A stretch of DNA of 64,000 bases from contig JADWQD010000011.1 in assembly GCA_016110215.1 (NCBI GenBank), positions 744,001 through 808,000 of the forward strand. Direction: 5' to 3'. Under the pieces are notes generated by a model, which worked only from the letters and a program-made list of their open reading frames with translations, did no database searches and was not told the origin of the DNA. This document shows, piece after piece, positions 55,101 to 64,000 of this stretch (its first letter is position 1; each line of letters starts with the position of its first letter). Both the position numbers and the translations under genes were made by a program. The DNA comes from Capronia americana. Its lineage: Eukaryota; Ascomycota; Eurotiomycetes; Chaetothyriales; Herpotrichiellaceae.

Positions 55101-58100
55101 CTCGTACCTGGCAATCATTTGCGTGGCCGCGCAGATCTGTACCCGTCTGGGACTGAATTCGCTGGCATCAGAATCAAGATTCTTGATTCAAAAAGTGGTG
55201 TGCCTCAGACGGCTTGAGGCGGCCCACGCGGGCCTGTCGGGCCCTAAGCATTGGAGCCTTCGTAGTGGCAGCCGGGGTGCTCTCGGTCCCCAAATAAGGC
55301 GTGGCTCGTTGGTCTCTGAAGGAAGCCCCCAAGTCAAGAGCCAGCTACCACGTTAGCCTAGCAGGTACAAGCCGGTCGGCTCATGTTATGTACATACACA
55401 GTAGTAGACGTCTCTCTGCACCAGCCAAGGCAGGTCTGTACGCGCAGAACGGCGCATGTATTGGCTGCCCCTCGGAACCCCTCCGGGCGTATGATGGGAA
55501 GAGTCGCAACTTCCCTGTGCGGACACCGCACCAAATCTCAACGGGCTTTGGGTATCAGACAAGTAATTCTTTCCACTCTGATTTCAAGTCACAAACTATC
55601 GCGACATTGACATACTCGGACTCAATCCAGCTTTGCGGACACCGCGATATCACGACATCATGACTGTCAAATCTTGGTCTGGCGGCCCCCTTCGGCGGCC
55701 GTCACGAGACCAACTTTCCTATGCGGCTTCAGCTCGCTGAGGAGTCGACTATACGAGGCGTCATTCCTGTGGCATATTATTCGATCGATGGAACACGTGA
55801 AGAAAAAGAAATCCACGATGGAAGAAATTTTGCGATTCTTATTGGCAACTCGTGAAACCACCGTCGAATCCTGTTAGTTTACCCCGCGACTCCTGATCTT
55901 AGCGAGGTGAGCGACGCGAGGCACCCCCTTAGCCGGGGACCCAAACATCAGTGGCACAGCGCCACAGGCCAGCTGAAGGCGGTGACAAGCGGCTCGTGTT
56001 CAGTGGTTCGTTTCGTTTTGGCTGGTCGGTTTCTTAATGAGAACTCCTGGCGGTGAGAACGAAAGGTCCCTCCAATCAAACCAATCCGTAGGATTTACTT
56101 CTTGTGGAGGCTTGTGGCTTGCCCGCTGGGGCAACTTTCCTCATCCATCTGATATCCATGCGCTGAATTTGACCAGTCATACGGACGAGTACCGGATCCC
56201 ACGGCAGTGGTGGAAATATACATAGGCCTGGTGACCTCAGGTACGTACCCTTTCGTCATCTTGAAGCTCTCTCCTGAACACACCAACATGAATTAAACGC
56301 TCACCATATGCGCCATCCTCAGATGATGACGTATCAGTGCTTAAAGTCTCCGTGGATTATGTTCTAGTATGTGAAGAACTGTTTTGGTCATGGGAACCGG
56401 AGTTGCAGGAACATAGGGATTCATGATTGTGCCAGGGACGACATGACACATCCGCCCGCGGAAGACAATCCAACACTACTACGAGGTACTCGTACTCGTG
56501 CACCCCCACGCCCAAAAGGCGGTATAGACGCAGAGCCAATCATTTGGTCGCGTGGAGGGGTCCGACTTGATCTGTGGGAGAACCGTTTGGCCCAAGCACT
56601 TATCAGTCAGTTCGCCACAACCCAGCACGCAACACGTTCTACAGTCAGAGCCGGCTTTGAAGTGTCATTGAACAGTCCTTCGCACCAGAGTAGACTTTGC
56701 AATCAGCCTTCAGGGTCCTGGTTGACCTACCAGAGCATAGCTGGCAAAGGTGCCCTAGAGACGATCTAACTGAATTTCCGAGTCCATCGTGGAGCTCTGC
56801 AGGCCCCGAATCCGAAATCAGCAATCCATGCCGATAATGCGCAAGCGAAGAAATCACACCACAGTTTAAAGAAATGGTTCGACGTCGATTCTTTCGCTAA
56901 TCAAAGCGCGAGAATAAGTCGCTGCAAGAGTGATCAGATAATCTTTGAAATTTGCGCTCTCTCACCGAGTACACTTGCCCGTTATCCGACAAGAGATCGC
57001 CCACGTCGAGGGTTAGACAACCAACCCTCAGCTCAGCATTAGCCCATATTTGTATGCAGGCAGTCCTCCTCGCGATAAGCACTGCTACGAATAATCAACC
57101 CCGAAGCAAGCTTTCATAAAAATCAGAGATGGCGAATGCCCCGGGCAGGTGTTTCTTGTTGCTTATTCGAATCAGGTGTCCCGCCGAGTCTTCCGATATC
57201 AGCTCTCCTGCCTAATGCCGTTCAAAGGAGGCTTGGTCCCACTCACTTGGAGTCAGTCATGGAAGAAACCAAACTGACTTGCAAACAATGGTCTCAACGA
57301 GGTAGGACTGCCTGCAACGACTGATCCAGCTGGGTCTTCAGGCGCTCGAGTCCCATTAGGGCTGGGACTTCACCGTGAATCTTGCTCCAGGACCATTGCC
57401 ATTCTTTTGCGTTGCAATGTCCTACATACCATACATGAAGCGCAGTATACCCAGCGACTTTGAGAAGCCATGATCACACCCTCGTCTTGTGCACAACTCG
57501 GTTCGGACAGTTACTACCGCCCCCAGCAACCTTGCTGGCATTTTGAGGACCAACAGCCCTTTCTGGGAAACGTGGAGGCAGACCTTGTAACTGGAACTCT
57601 CCCCGCTCTTGACAACGCCATGTACAGAGATGGAGTCCGTTGCGGCAAGTCTCCCTCACCTTGATCGAGCGTCTGAGCTGTCACCTTCTGGAGAGTGTGA
57701 TTCAACCATCACTCCCTTGGTATCCGGAATCGGACTTTTGTGCGACAGGGTCTGATGGATCGGCACCGCCAGTCGCAAATCCCTTGTAAAGCGAAAGGTA
57801 ACGGAGTCCCTGCGGCGGGTAAAGCCCCTGGATGCTAAGGCTTGAGCCCCAGCCGTTGATGAACCCTACCTCCAGAAGCAAGCGAGGAGTTCTCTCGGCC
57901 ACTGGAACCCCCTTTGCGAAATGATAAACCCTGTTAGAGGGTTAACGTGAACCACACCTCCATGATTTAGCTGCCGGTATATCCACATCGATATTCGCTC
58001 CTCCCGGCAACTCACTTTTCCACTGGAGTGGAGATAGGGTTCTAGACACTCAGGCGTGCAGCATCAAGGACGGTCGCTTACCTGATAGTAATGGCAGACG

Positions 58101-58271
58101 TGGCAAGGGTTTCAGTATTGCCATTCTTAATGCAGATAGAGGAGAGCGCTAAAGCAGTGACGAGTGGAACGGGATACACCAAGCATGCATGTTGTCGCGG
58201 TCGACGTTGGTTTCGAAGCATGTGCTTTTCCTGCACATCACGTGACCCATGGACACCGCCGTGCACGGCCT

Positions 58272-58487
58272 GATCAAATTAAACTCAAACGGCTGGCGGT
58301 GGCGGGGAAAGCACGCGCACTCGCACAGACACCAGCCACGCCTACAAACTCACACGGGCCTCAAGTTCAACTGAGAGCCCGATCAAATGGCTGCTGGGGG
58401 CGGGGAAGCAGGCGCACAGACTTCCAGCCACGCCCACGAAGGCACACAACCACACGGGCCTCATATTCAATTCAGAGCTCGATCAAA
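58272..58487. repeat. Imperfect direct duplication of about 100-109 bp
   Basis: Two copies, 58272-58380 and 58381-58480, each begin GATCAAA. They share GGCTG.GGG/GGCGGGGAA, CCAGCCACGCC, CACACGGGCCTCA and TTCAA.T.AGAGC.CGATCA in the same order. The start of a third unit (GATCAAA) follows at 58481. Confidence 0.85.
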
Positions 58488-58570
58488 AAAAATTCAAATC
58501 TACTAGTTCAGCCTTCACACCAACGACTGCCAGATCAAGCATGTATTCCTTTACTCGATAGCACACACAC

Positions 58571-58987
58571 CTACCGTGAATTGTCTGTCGCTTTCTCAAC
58601 CAATTCGGTGGCAAATTGCATGACTGTCTCTTCTTTCGCTAACAGCTCGCCTACCGTGTCAAGCGGCAGGCAAAATCCCCAACGATCTGGTGCATCGAGC
58701 ATTCTAACCGCCGTCACTCCAGTGTTCCCCAGAAGACGGCCTTCGTATTGTGAAAATCCTGCAGTCACCTCCACCTGGGGTGAGGCTCGACCTCTTGCCT
58801 CCGGACTCCAGCGTTTGATGCACGTCTCTCCAGGGAGGAGTATGCACTCCGCAAACAAGATGCAACACACAGCTGCCCAAAAAGCTGGAGGAGCACGGTG
58901 GATACCATCGTCTGCTTTGCAGCGGCCAGACTCTTCGCCCGCTGAAGTGCTCGGAACCAGCGCAACTCGGCGTTTCGATATCTCCAC
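58571..58987 (-). pseudogene. Unrecognised coding-like fragment (possible exon of a decayed gene)
   Basis: A 138-codon frame without its own ATG (it opens at GTG) has a protein-like second half, with TGVTAVRMLDAPDRWGFCLP and VGELLAKEETVMQFATELVE. It ends at an in-frame AATTCACG followed by a GTAGGT donor (about 58578). An overlapping minus-strand frame (58765-58965, RWFRALQRAKSLAAAKQTMV) looks equally protein-like, suggesting a frameshift. A possible further exon fragment reads YPVPLVTALALSSICIKNG near 58100-58190, ending at a GTAAGC donor. No family is recognised. Confidence 0.3.
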
Positions 58988-59013
58988 CAGTCCTACTCAA
59001 GTACTGACCGCCC

Positions 59014-59439
59014 ATGGCCGTTTGGCAATCTGATATCAAGGCTTATGCAAGCCACACTGTCGCCATATACGAGTCCTGCTCCACCGCTGATATCGCTGAC
59101 TTGCAAGCCGCCACCGCTCCTCGCCTCGGGCGCGATATGCCGTCCCTTGGAGCCAGAAATGGAACGGCCTGCCCAACTGATCCGCCAAGCCGCCACCAGG
59201 AAACGATGGCGTCCTGGCATTCTGACGTTGCACATGCTTTTCGACTGACCTCTTACGCACGTCGCGCGACCATCGATATACTTGTGGACACTAGGCCTCG
59301 CACACGAACGTATCACACAAATCCATACGCTCTCGACTCCGTCAAAAATTTGTTGGGACGAGATCCCTTGCTGATCACTGCAGCGATGGCGGGGTGCAGT
59401 CTGCCCCACGTTGCTGATTGCAGCTCATCTCTTGCGTGA
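59014..59439 (+). CDS. Hypothetical short protein, weakly supported
   Basis: A 141-codon frame starts at the ATG in CCCATGGCC (59014). It begins MAVWQSDIKAYASHTVAIYE and ends in a Ser-rich tail. It has no recognisable domain, signal or membrane segment, and an opposite frame of similar length exists. It is listed only because the composition is protein-like and the ATG context is good. Confidence 0.2.
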   Translation: MAVWQSDIKAYASHTVAIYESCSTADIADLQAATAPRLGRDMPSLGARNGTACPTDPPSRHQETMASWHSDVAHAFRLTSYARRATIDILVDTRPRTRTYHTNPYALDSVKNLLGRDPLLITAAMAGCSLPHVADCSSSLA

Positions 59440-60104
59440 TTTGACAATCTAGGACAATTTTCCATGCAAGTCATGAGTTTGACATGTGAAAATTTGCTGT
59501 CCCCCGGGGCTCCCTTCTTTCTCTCTCCATGTGACCTGGTACTGACTGCATTCCAAGCAGAACGACACGTCGACGATCTCCTCCCCAGAATCCCTTTCGA
59601 GATCGTGGAGATCCCCAGACGATGCCGCTGCCGCTGCACGGCATGCATGAAAGAGAACACGAGCAGACCCAGGACACACCGAGCCCAGAACTCACTCGGT
59701 TGACCACCCTTGGACGCAAGCTTCAACCCCAGAGAGTCGCAGCCTGGGTCAGGGTGTTGGGGAGTAGTATGATCGGCGCCCTCCGCGTGCTTGATGTGCG
59801 AAAGACTTCACGAAAAAATCCACCACATGTTCATTCGAAACCCCCCTTCGCCGTTGACGACACTGACGCCATACATGTCGCTTAGCGACGGGCTCTGTTC
59901 TCACTCGGACATAATTGCCTTGAAAGGTTGCCGGTACGCTCATCCATGACGACCCCGACGACCGATCTGATTTTCATGATGCCGCATTGTGGGCCGTATA
60001 CGACTCTTAATCAAACCTCAACATTTTTGTCCTCGTTGATCTCTCTGCTGGCCGAGATCATTGTCGTCGAGCAGCAGCGTCAGAAGCTCTCTCTCGCGCA
60101 CCCA

Positions 60105-60121
60105 TACACACACACACACAT
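60105..60121. repeat. CA dinucleotide microsatellite
   Basis: (AC)8 run, followed 40 bp later by CCCGCC/CTGC tetranucleotides. Confidence 0.7.
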
Positions 60122-61060
60122 CCACTTGGCTCGTTTAGGCGATTGCTACTCGCCCGGTTTCACACCTGCCCGCCCGCCCGCCTGCCTGCCTCTCTGAGCG
60201 GCAGCTAAGGCTAATGCCAATGCCTATGCGCACGATCGCGAAAGACTCCTGCTCGAGCTGCCCGTTTCTGCGATTGAATCCACGTCCCACGCCCCCTCTT
60301 CCTTCACCGACGCCGGTTGACTATACTGATTGGCAATAGAGTCTCTTCGTCTCCTCAAAACGGCAAACTTGATAAGCAAGGGTCCCGATTGCTAATGCAC
60401 ATCTCATCTTGAGAGAATCCAACATGGCTGTTCAAGGCCCAAAATTCCCCGCCTTCGAGTTACACCGTCTCCGCCGATCGTACGACATGGTCTCTCTAAG
60501 CTGAGTTTTGCCAACCATCCAGCTCAGTATTCGTACTCATCCCCAGTTCGTCCTCATGCATCATTCCACAATCTGGGGATTGCCACAGTCGAGACCCAGG
60601 TCCAGGCCATGACACAGTGGTTTCACGGTTTCCACAATTTTCCCCCGCTTTCCCAGACATTGAACTCCTTTCTTCTCCAGGATGATGCTGAAGGACAACA
60701 CAACACCAAGCCAGACCCTTCGCTTGATCTGCGCGGACGCCCTCGCCAACGGCATGTGCACTGTTTCTCACGATGGGATACGAAGCTAAGGGGCTGAGAC
60801 ACGGCGAGGGAAGCACCGTGCCCAACAATGACTGTCCTCCTTCTGACTCCCTCCATCGCGATGATGGTCTCTCCCTCCAGATACAGCCATCGCAACTTTC
60901 GCGCTTTGACCACTGGCTCGTTCCCTTACTTGCGTCGCGTTGCGTTGCGTTATGTGCTCACTTATCCGCGAGACACCTCCACCTCATTAAGATGCGTAAG
61001 ACAGAGGTCACTAACTCACTTACATTGTACGCGTAATGTCCTACCAGAGGTCACCATCAC

Positions 61061-61092
61061 TTCACCTCACCTCACCTCACCTCACCTCACCT
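61061..61092. repeat. CTCAC pentanucleotide microsatellite
   Basis: Six uninterrupted TCACC/CTCAC units in a pyrimidine-rich stretch. Confidence 0.8.
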
Positions 61093-61356
61093 GACCTGAT
61101 GTCCTTCCTGATCTTACGGTCTTGTAAACGCACACGCTATAGACGCCCTACCTATATCGACAGTCGATCTGATATGTCATCGTTTGTCCTGTCCTTTGTT
61201 TCTGTTGATCGTTCTCTACTGTCTTGTCTTTTCAAGTCTCTGGCACGATGGAGAAGAATGGAGAGCGATGGAGCACGATACTACACGATGAAGCACAATA
61301 TATCATAATATAATACGATACGATGAGAAAGAGAAACCAGGACGAGAGTACTAGTT

Positions 61357-61380
61357 AATAGATATATAATAATATCTATT
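61357..61380. repeat. AT-rich inverted repeat
   Basis: AATAGATAT and ATATCTATT are exact 9-bp inverted arms with a 6-nt loop, in an unusually AT-rich patch (about 61290-61400). Confidence 0.7.
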
Positions 61381-61749
61381 ATAATTATAGTGGTAAAGTG
61401 AGGAAATACTAGGATCTCTCTAGCTAGCTATAGAATTTCAACGAATACCATCGCGGTGTGGTTGAATATTACTATGTCTTATCTATTACTAGACTATGGG
61501 CGGCACCGCACACAAGGGACATGAAAGAAAGTTAACGTTATGCTCAATGTTCAAGCACGGGAAACGTCCCCTTCATCACAATCACCCTGTTCACACGCCC
61601 CTGCTATCGCTATTGCTATCGTTATTGCCACCGCCACCGCCATCGCGAACTGCATGCCTCAAGCAGGGGGCCGTCTGGAATGTCCAGAGTGTCTATGTGA
61701 AACGCGCACAAATGTCAAAAGGGTCGCTTTCCATCCCATCAGTCCATCC

Positions 61750-64000
61750 TCAATTGCCCGGTCCTTTGACTGCAATCTTCTTGACCCACACTCTGAACTT
61801 CTCGTCCACTTTCCTGGTCACTCCGTTCGCCCCGTCGGGTTCTTCCCTCTGCAAGCTCTCTGATCGGTCGAAGAGGCCCCAGTCCCCCAACGATTCGAGG
61901 GTCTGCTCCATCGACTCGTCCTCCTGGCGCCGATAGCCTTCGTTGGCGAACCCGGGCAGGAAGGTGTAGTACCAGGCGAGGAACACGTCCTTGGCATCGC
62001 GGTTCGCGTAGACCGCACAGCTGAAGGTCCGCGCCTCGATCTCGTCGCGTGAGATTTCCGTGACGACGGCGTCTCGCGCGCTTGCCTCCGTCATCTCCTG
62101 CGAGGCGGGCTCGGGCGAGGCGCTGGAGCCGAAGAGATCGTCGAATCGGTCAGATTTTGGTTCCGTGGTGGTCTTGTCGGTGGCTTGCTCGGCGTCTTCG
62201 GCCCCTTCGGCGAGGACTGGAGTGACGGTCTTCTCCCAGTAGACTTTGTAGGTGAAGAGTTCGACGACGGCGTGCCGTCGCTTCGCTTGTCTGAATCGTT
62301 TCTCGCCGAGATCGACAAGCTCTTTTTCGATCCAGACTCTGGCTTCATGATTCACATCTGCGCCGAGCATGAGATGCTGCTCTAGCAGCCCGTCTCGGTA
62401 GACCGTGTTGCACGACCAATTTGCCGCGTCAAAGACAGTGCCAGCGGGAAGCTGGCCTTGAACACCGATGATGTGCTCGCGGACTCTCTTTTCCGCTCGG
62501 CCCTTGTCATAGGTTGCCGTGATGCGGTAGTGGTCGGCATCTTCATAGTTTGCGAGGCCCCGGTGGGCTCCCCAGACTACATACTTGCAAACGTGTCGGT
62601 CCTCGTCCTCGTCCTCGTCATCCGAAGAGGCCGCGGTTCCGTCATCGGTGTCGCTGTCCAACGCCACAGCGGTGGCCTTGTCTTCAATGATGCTCGGGTC
62701 TGCAACCTGCGCCAGCTGTTTTGCTCTATTGAGTTGCATTTGCCGTAAGAGCTCCGGGTCGAACGACTGACGTGACTTCAATTGGCCTGGCGCTTGGCGG
62801 CCCTGTTCTTCGTGTTGGGCCATATGAATATCAGATGCTTTCTGACCGGCGTCCTTCAGGCTGTTGATTTCATTGATGTCCTGACCAGGACGGGACCTCG
62901 TTACGTCCAGTCCAGCACCAAAGACAAACTCGGCTCCATCTTCTTCTTCACTGTCGCTCTCTTCATCTCGATAGATATGCTCGAGCTCTGCTTGAGTGTC
63001 GGCGACCTGAGTCTGGAGATCGGCAATTTCCTCAGCATCGGCGGTTTCGAAGAGCTTGAGTTGTGCCCGCAGTTTCTCCTCTAATCTGTCTTGATGGTGG
63101 TATTGCGCCTGTCTTCTGTTCTCAGTCGCACTAGCGCCCTGATTCAATGCCTTCAGAGGCTTGGTGGGTTTGGGGCTTCGGCTGGGGAAGGAGTAGACGG
63201 CATCTGGCTCTTCCTCGTCCGCAAACCGTACTTGCTTTCTGGGGGTAGCTTCCCGGGAGCCCCTCTTCCTTGAAGCTTTGCGGCTGTCTCTCCCTGATCG
63301 GCGAAGGTGTCCCCAGTGGTCAATGAGCCTCTCGACCTTGGGTAACTCCTTGTGCACAAAGTCAATGTGCTCCGGACGGAAAGTCCGCCTCATTTCCTTC
63401 ATAATAGTGGCTTCGGTCGGTTCTGGTGCGTGTCTTGCGGCCTTTTCAATTCTTCTCTTGATGTTCTCGCGGATATCTTGGATGCGCTTTCTCCTTACCT
63501 TGCCACACTTGTTTTGGTCAACGACGAGACCGATAAATCTACCGATATCATAAAGCTCATCCGTTTCGGTTTGCATCGTTCGATCCGTGAGCTCTCGGTT
63601 TGGAAAGCAGAGTAGTTGTGCGAAATCCCAGAATACGCTGCCGATAACATCAAGATCTCGCTTTTTCTCTTTAGCGGCTTCGTGCTGTATGATAACTTCT
63701 TTCTCTGTCTCTGCCAGTTGATTAAAGTTCTTGGGAAGCGTCAAGTCTTTGGTTGCTGACGCTCTGGAAGATACCGGCGCGAACGTCGGTCGTTCTGGAT
63801 TCGAAGTGTCGTCTTCAAGACCTGCCTTCTTCGCCGCTAGCATCTGGAGTCCAGAAACGCGCCGGTCATTTGGTCTGTAACTAACGTCAATAGTCTTATC
63901 GATGCACTCATTGTCGATGTTCTTGTGATCATCTTGAGCCTTTTTCTTGGCGGCCAGGAGTTCAAAACCGGACAGGGGCCGACTTCGTAGGGTGCTGGCT
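61750..64000 (-). CDS. Unrecognised acidic fungal protein, 3' part (runs off the window)
   Basis: The frame is open from the window edge (63999) to the stop at 61750, about 749 residues without an intron; the true start lies outside. Two copies of a short motif occur 39 residues apart: SGFELLAAKKK (63972-63940) and SGLQMLAAKK (63855-63826). A helical basic region follows (DIGRFIGLVVDQNKCGKVRR...IKRRIEKAA). Then come a basic patch with an RVxF-like PRKQVRFADEEEP (Val at about 63231), a coiled coil with acidic runs (EESDSEEEDGAEFVFGAG, SSDDEDEDEDR), and a folded-looking C-terminal third. That part starts CKYVVWGAHRGLANYEDADH and includes LLEQHLMLGADVNHEARVWI and AVVELFTYKVYWEKTV. Composition suggests a nuclear scaffold. 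I recognise no family or catalytic motif. Confidence 0.75.
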   Translation of the reverse strand, partial: ASTLRSRPLSGFELLAAKKKAQDDHKNIDNECIDKTIDVSYRPNDRRVSGLQMLAAKKAGLEDDTSNPERPTFAPVSSRASATKDLTLPKNFNQLAETEKEVIIQHEAAKEKKRDLDVIGSVFWDFAQLLCFPNRELTDRTMQTETDELYDIGRFIGLVVDQNKCGKVRRKRIQDIRENIKRRIEKAARHAPEPTEATIMKEMRRTFRPEHIDFVHKELPKVERLIDHWGHLRRSGRDSRKASRKRGSREATPRKQVRFADEEEPDAVYSFPSRSPKPTKPLKALNQGASATENRRQAQYHHQDRLEEKLRAQLKLFETADAEEIADLQTQVADTQAELEHIYRDEESDSEEEDGAEFVFGAGLDVTRSRPGQDINEINSLKDAGQKASDIHMAQHEEQGRQAPGQLKSRQSFDPELLRQMQLNRAKQLAQVADPSIIEDKATAVALDSDTDDGTAASSDDEDEDEDRHVCKYVVWGAHRGLANYEDADHYRITATYDKGRAEKRVREHIIGVQGQLPAGTVFDAANWSCNTVYRDGLLEQHLMLGADVNHEARVWIEKELVDLGEKRFRQAKRRHAVVELFTYKVYWEKTVTPVLAEGAEDAEQATDKTTTEPKSDRFDDLFGSSASPEPASQEMTEASARDAVVTEISRDEIEARTFSCAVYANRDAKDVFLAWYYTFLPGFANEGYRRQEDESMEQTLESLGDWGLFDRSESLQREEPDGANGVTRKVDEKFRVWVKKIAVKGPGN

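Larger units (their letters stand above)
52165..61749. other. Gene-poor 9.6-kb region
   Basis: No gene with a recognisable domain is seen. The first 1.2 kb is probably promoter and leader of the Gac1-type gene. Isolated protein-like frames occur at 55.68-55.88, 58.57-59.0 and 59.0-59.4 kb (listed or discussed separately). Repeats include a ~100-bp duplication at 58.3 kb, a CA run at 60.1 kb, CTCAC at 61.06 kb and an AT-rich palindrome at 61.36 kb. The pattern fits decayed sequence more than active genes. Confidence 0.45.

Noticed and set aside
42253..61749. Intact transposon in the gene-poor regions
   Set aside because: No transposase, reverse transcriptase or integrase motif and no paired long terminal or inverted repeats were visible on reading either strand; a repeat-library search would settle it.
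1..64000. CRISPR arrays, prophage, operons or biosynthetic backbone genes (PKS/NRPS)
   Set aside because: The sequence is fungal nuclear DNA; the repeats seen are simple or tandem without spacer structure, and no synthase or integrase domain was found.

Overview
The window is nuclear DNA of a filamentous ascomycete (Pezizomycotina). Genes lie on both strands and are monocistronic. Most introns are 48-171 nt with GT..AG ends, and several genes are typical of filamentous fungi (sconB F-box/WD40 sulfur regulator, Atg17, Mup1-type permease, SMC3, MCM4, RIO1). I see no bacterial operons, CRISPR array, tRNA or rRNA gene, or intact transposon. The class within Pezizomycotina cannot be fixed by reading alone. 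Exon structures were worked out by hand from splice sites, frame and family alignment; every spliced model below closes in frame.

Layout. 1-0.9 kb: C-terminal half of a protein tyrosine phosphatase that has lost its catalytic residues. 1.15-7.2 kb: METTL7-like methyltransferase (-), NiCoT nickel/cobalt transporter (+), CTP synthase (-). 9-15.2 kb: a small repeat-bearing protein (-), an erythromycin-esterase-family protein (-) and an 828-aa fungal protein of unknown function (-). 15.9-22.6 kb: amino-acid permease (+) and cohesin SMC3 (-). 23.4-30.2 kb: an accessory-looking enzyme block: sugar-transferase-like protein (+), FSP1/AIF-type flavoprotein (+), aromatic FAD monooxygenase (-) and SDR (+), the last two divergent. 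30.5-42.3 kb: core genes RIO1 (+), a probable membrane microprotein (+), ATG17 (-), sconB (+) and MCM4 (-). 42.3-49.8 kb: gene-poor, repeat-rich. 49.8-52.2 kb: PP1 glycogen-targeting subunit (Gac1 type, -). 52.2-61.7 kb: a second gene-poor stretch with fragments of coding-like sequence and a ~100-bp tandem duplication. 61.75-64 kb: the 3' part of an unrecognised acidic protein (-) that runs off the window.

How the genes relate. Most are independent housekeeping functions: nucleotide synthesis, chromosome cohesion, replication licensing, ribosome maturation, autophagy, sulfur control and glycogen control. The only stretch that looks like a functional association is the four-enzyme block at 23.4-30.2 kb, especially the divergent monooxygenase/SDR pair. 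I found no convincing evidence of an entirely new biological system. The best leads are the degenerate phosphatase, the unknown terminal protein with a repeated SGxxxLAAKK motif, the enzyme block, the small membrane protein and the erythromycin-esterase homologue.
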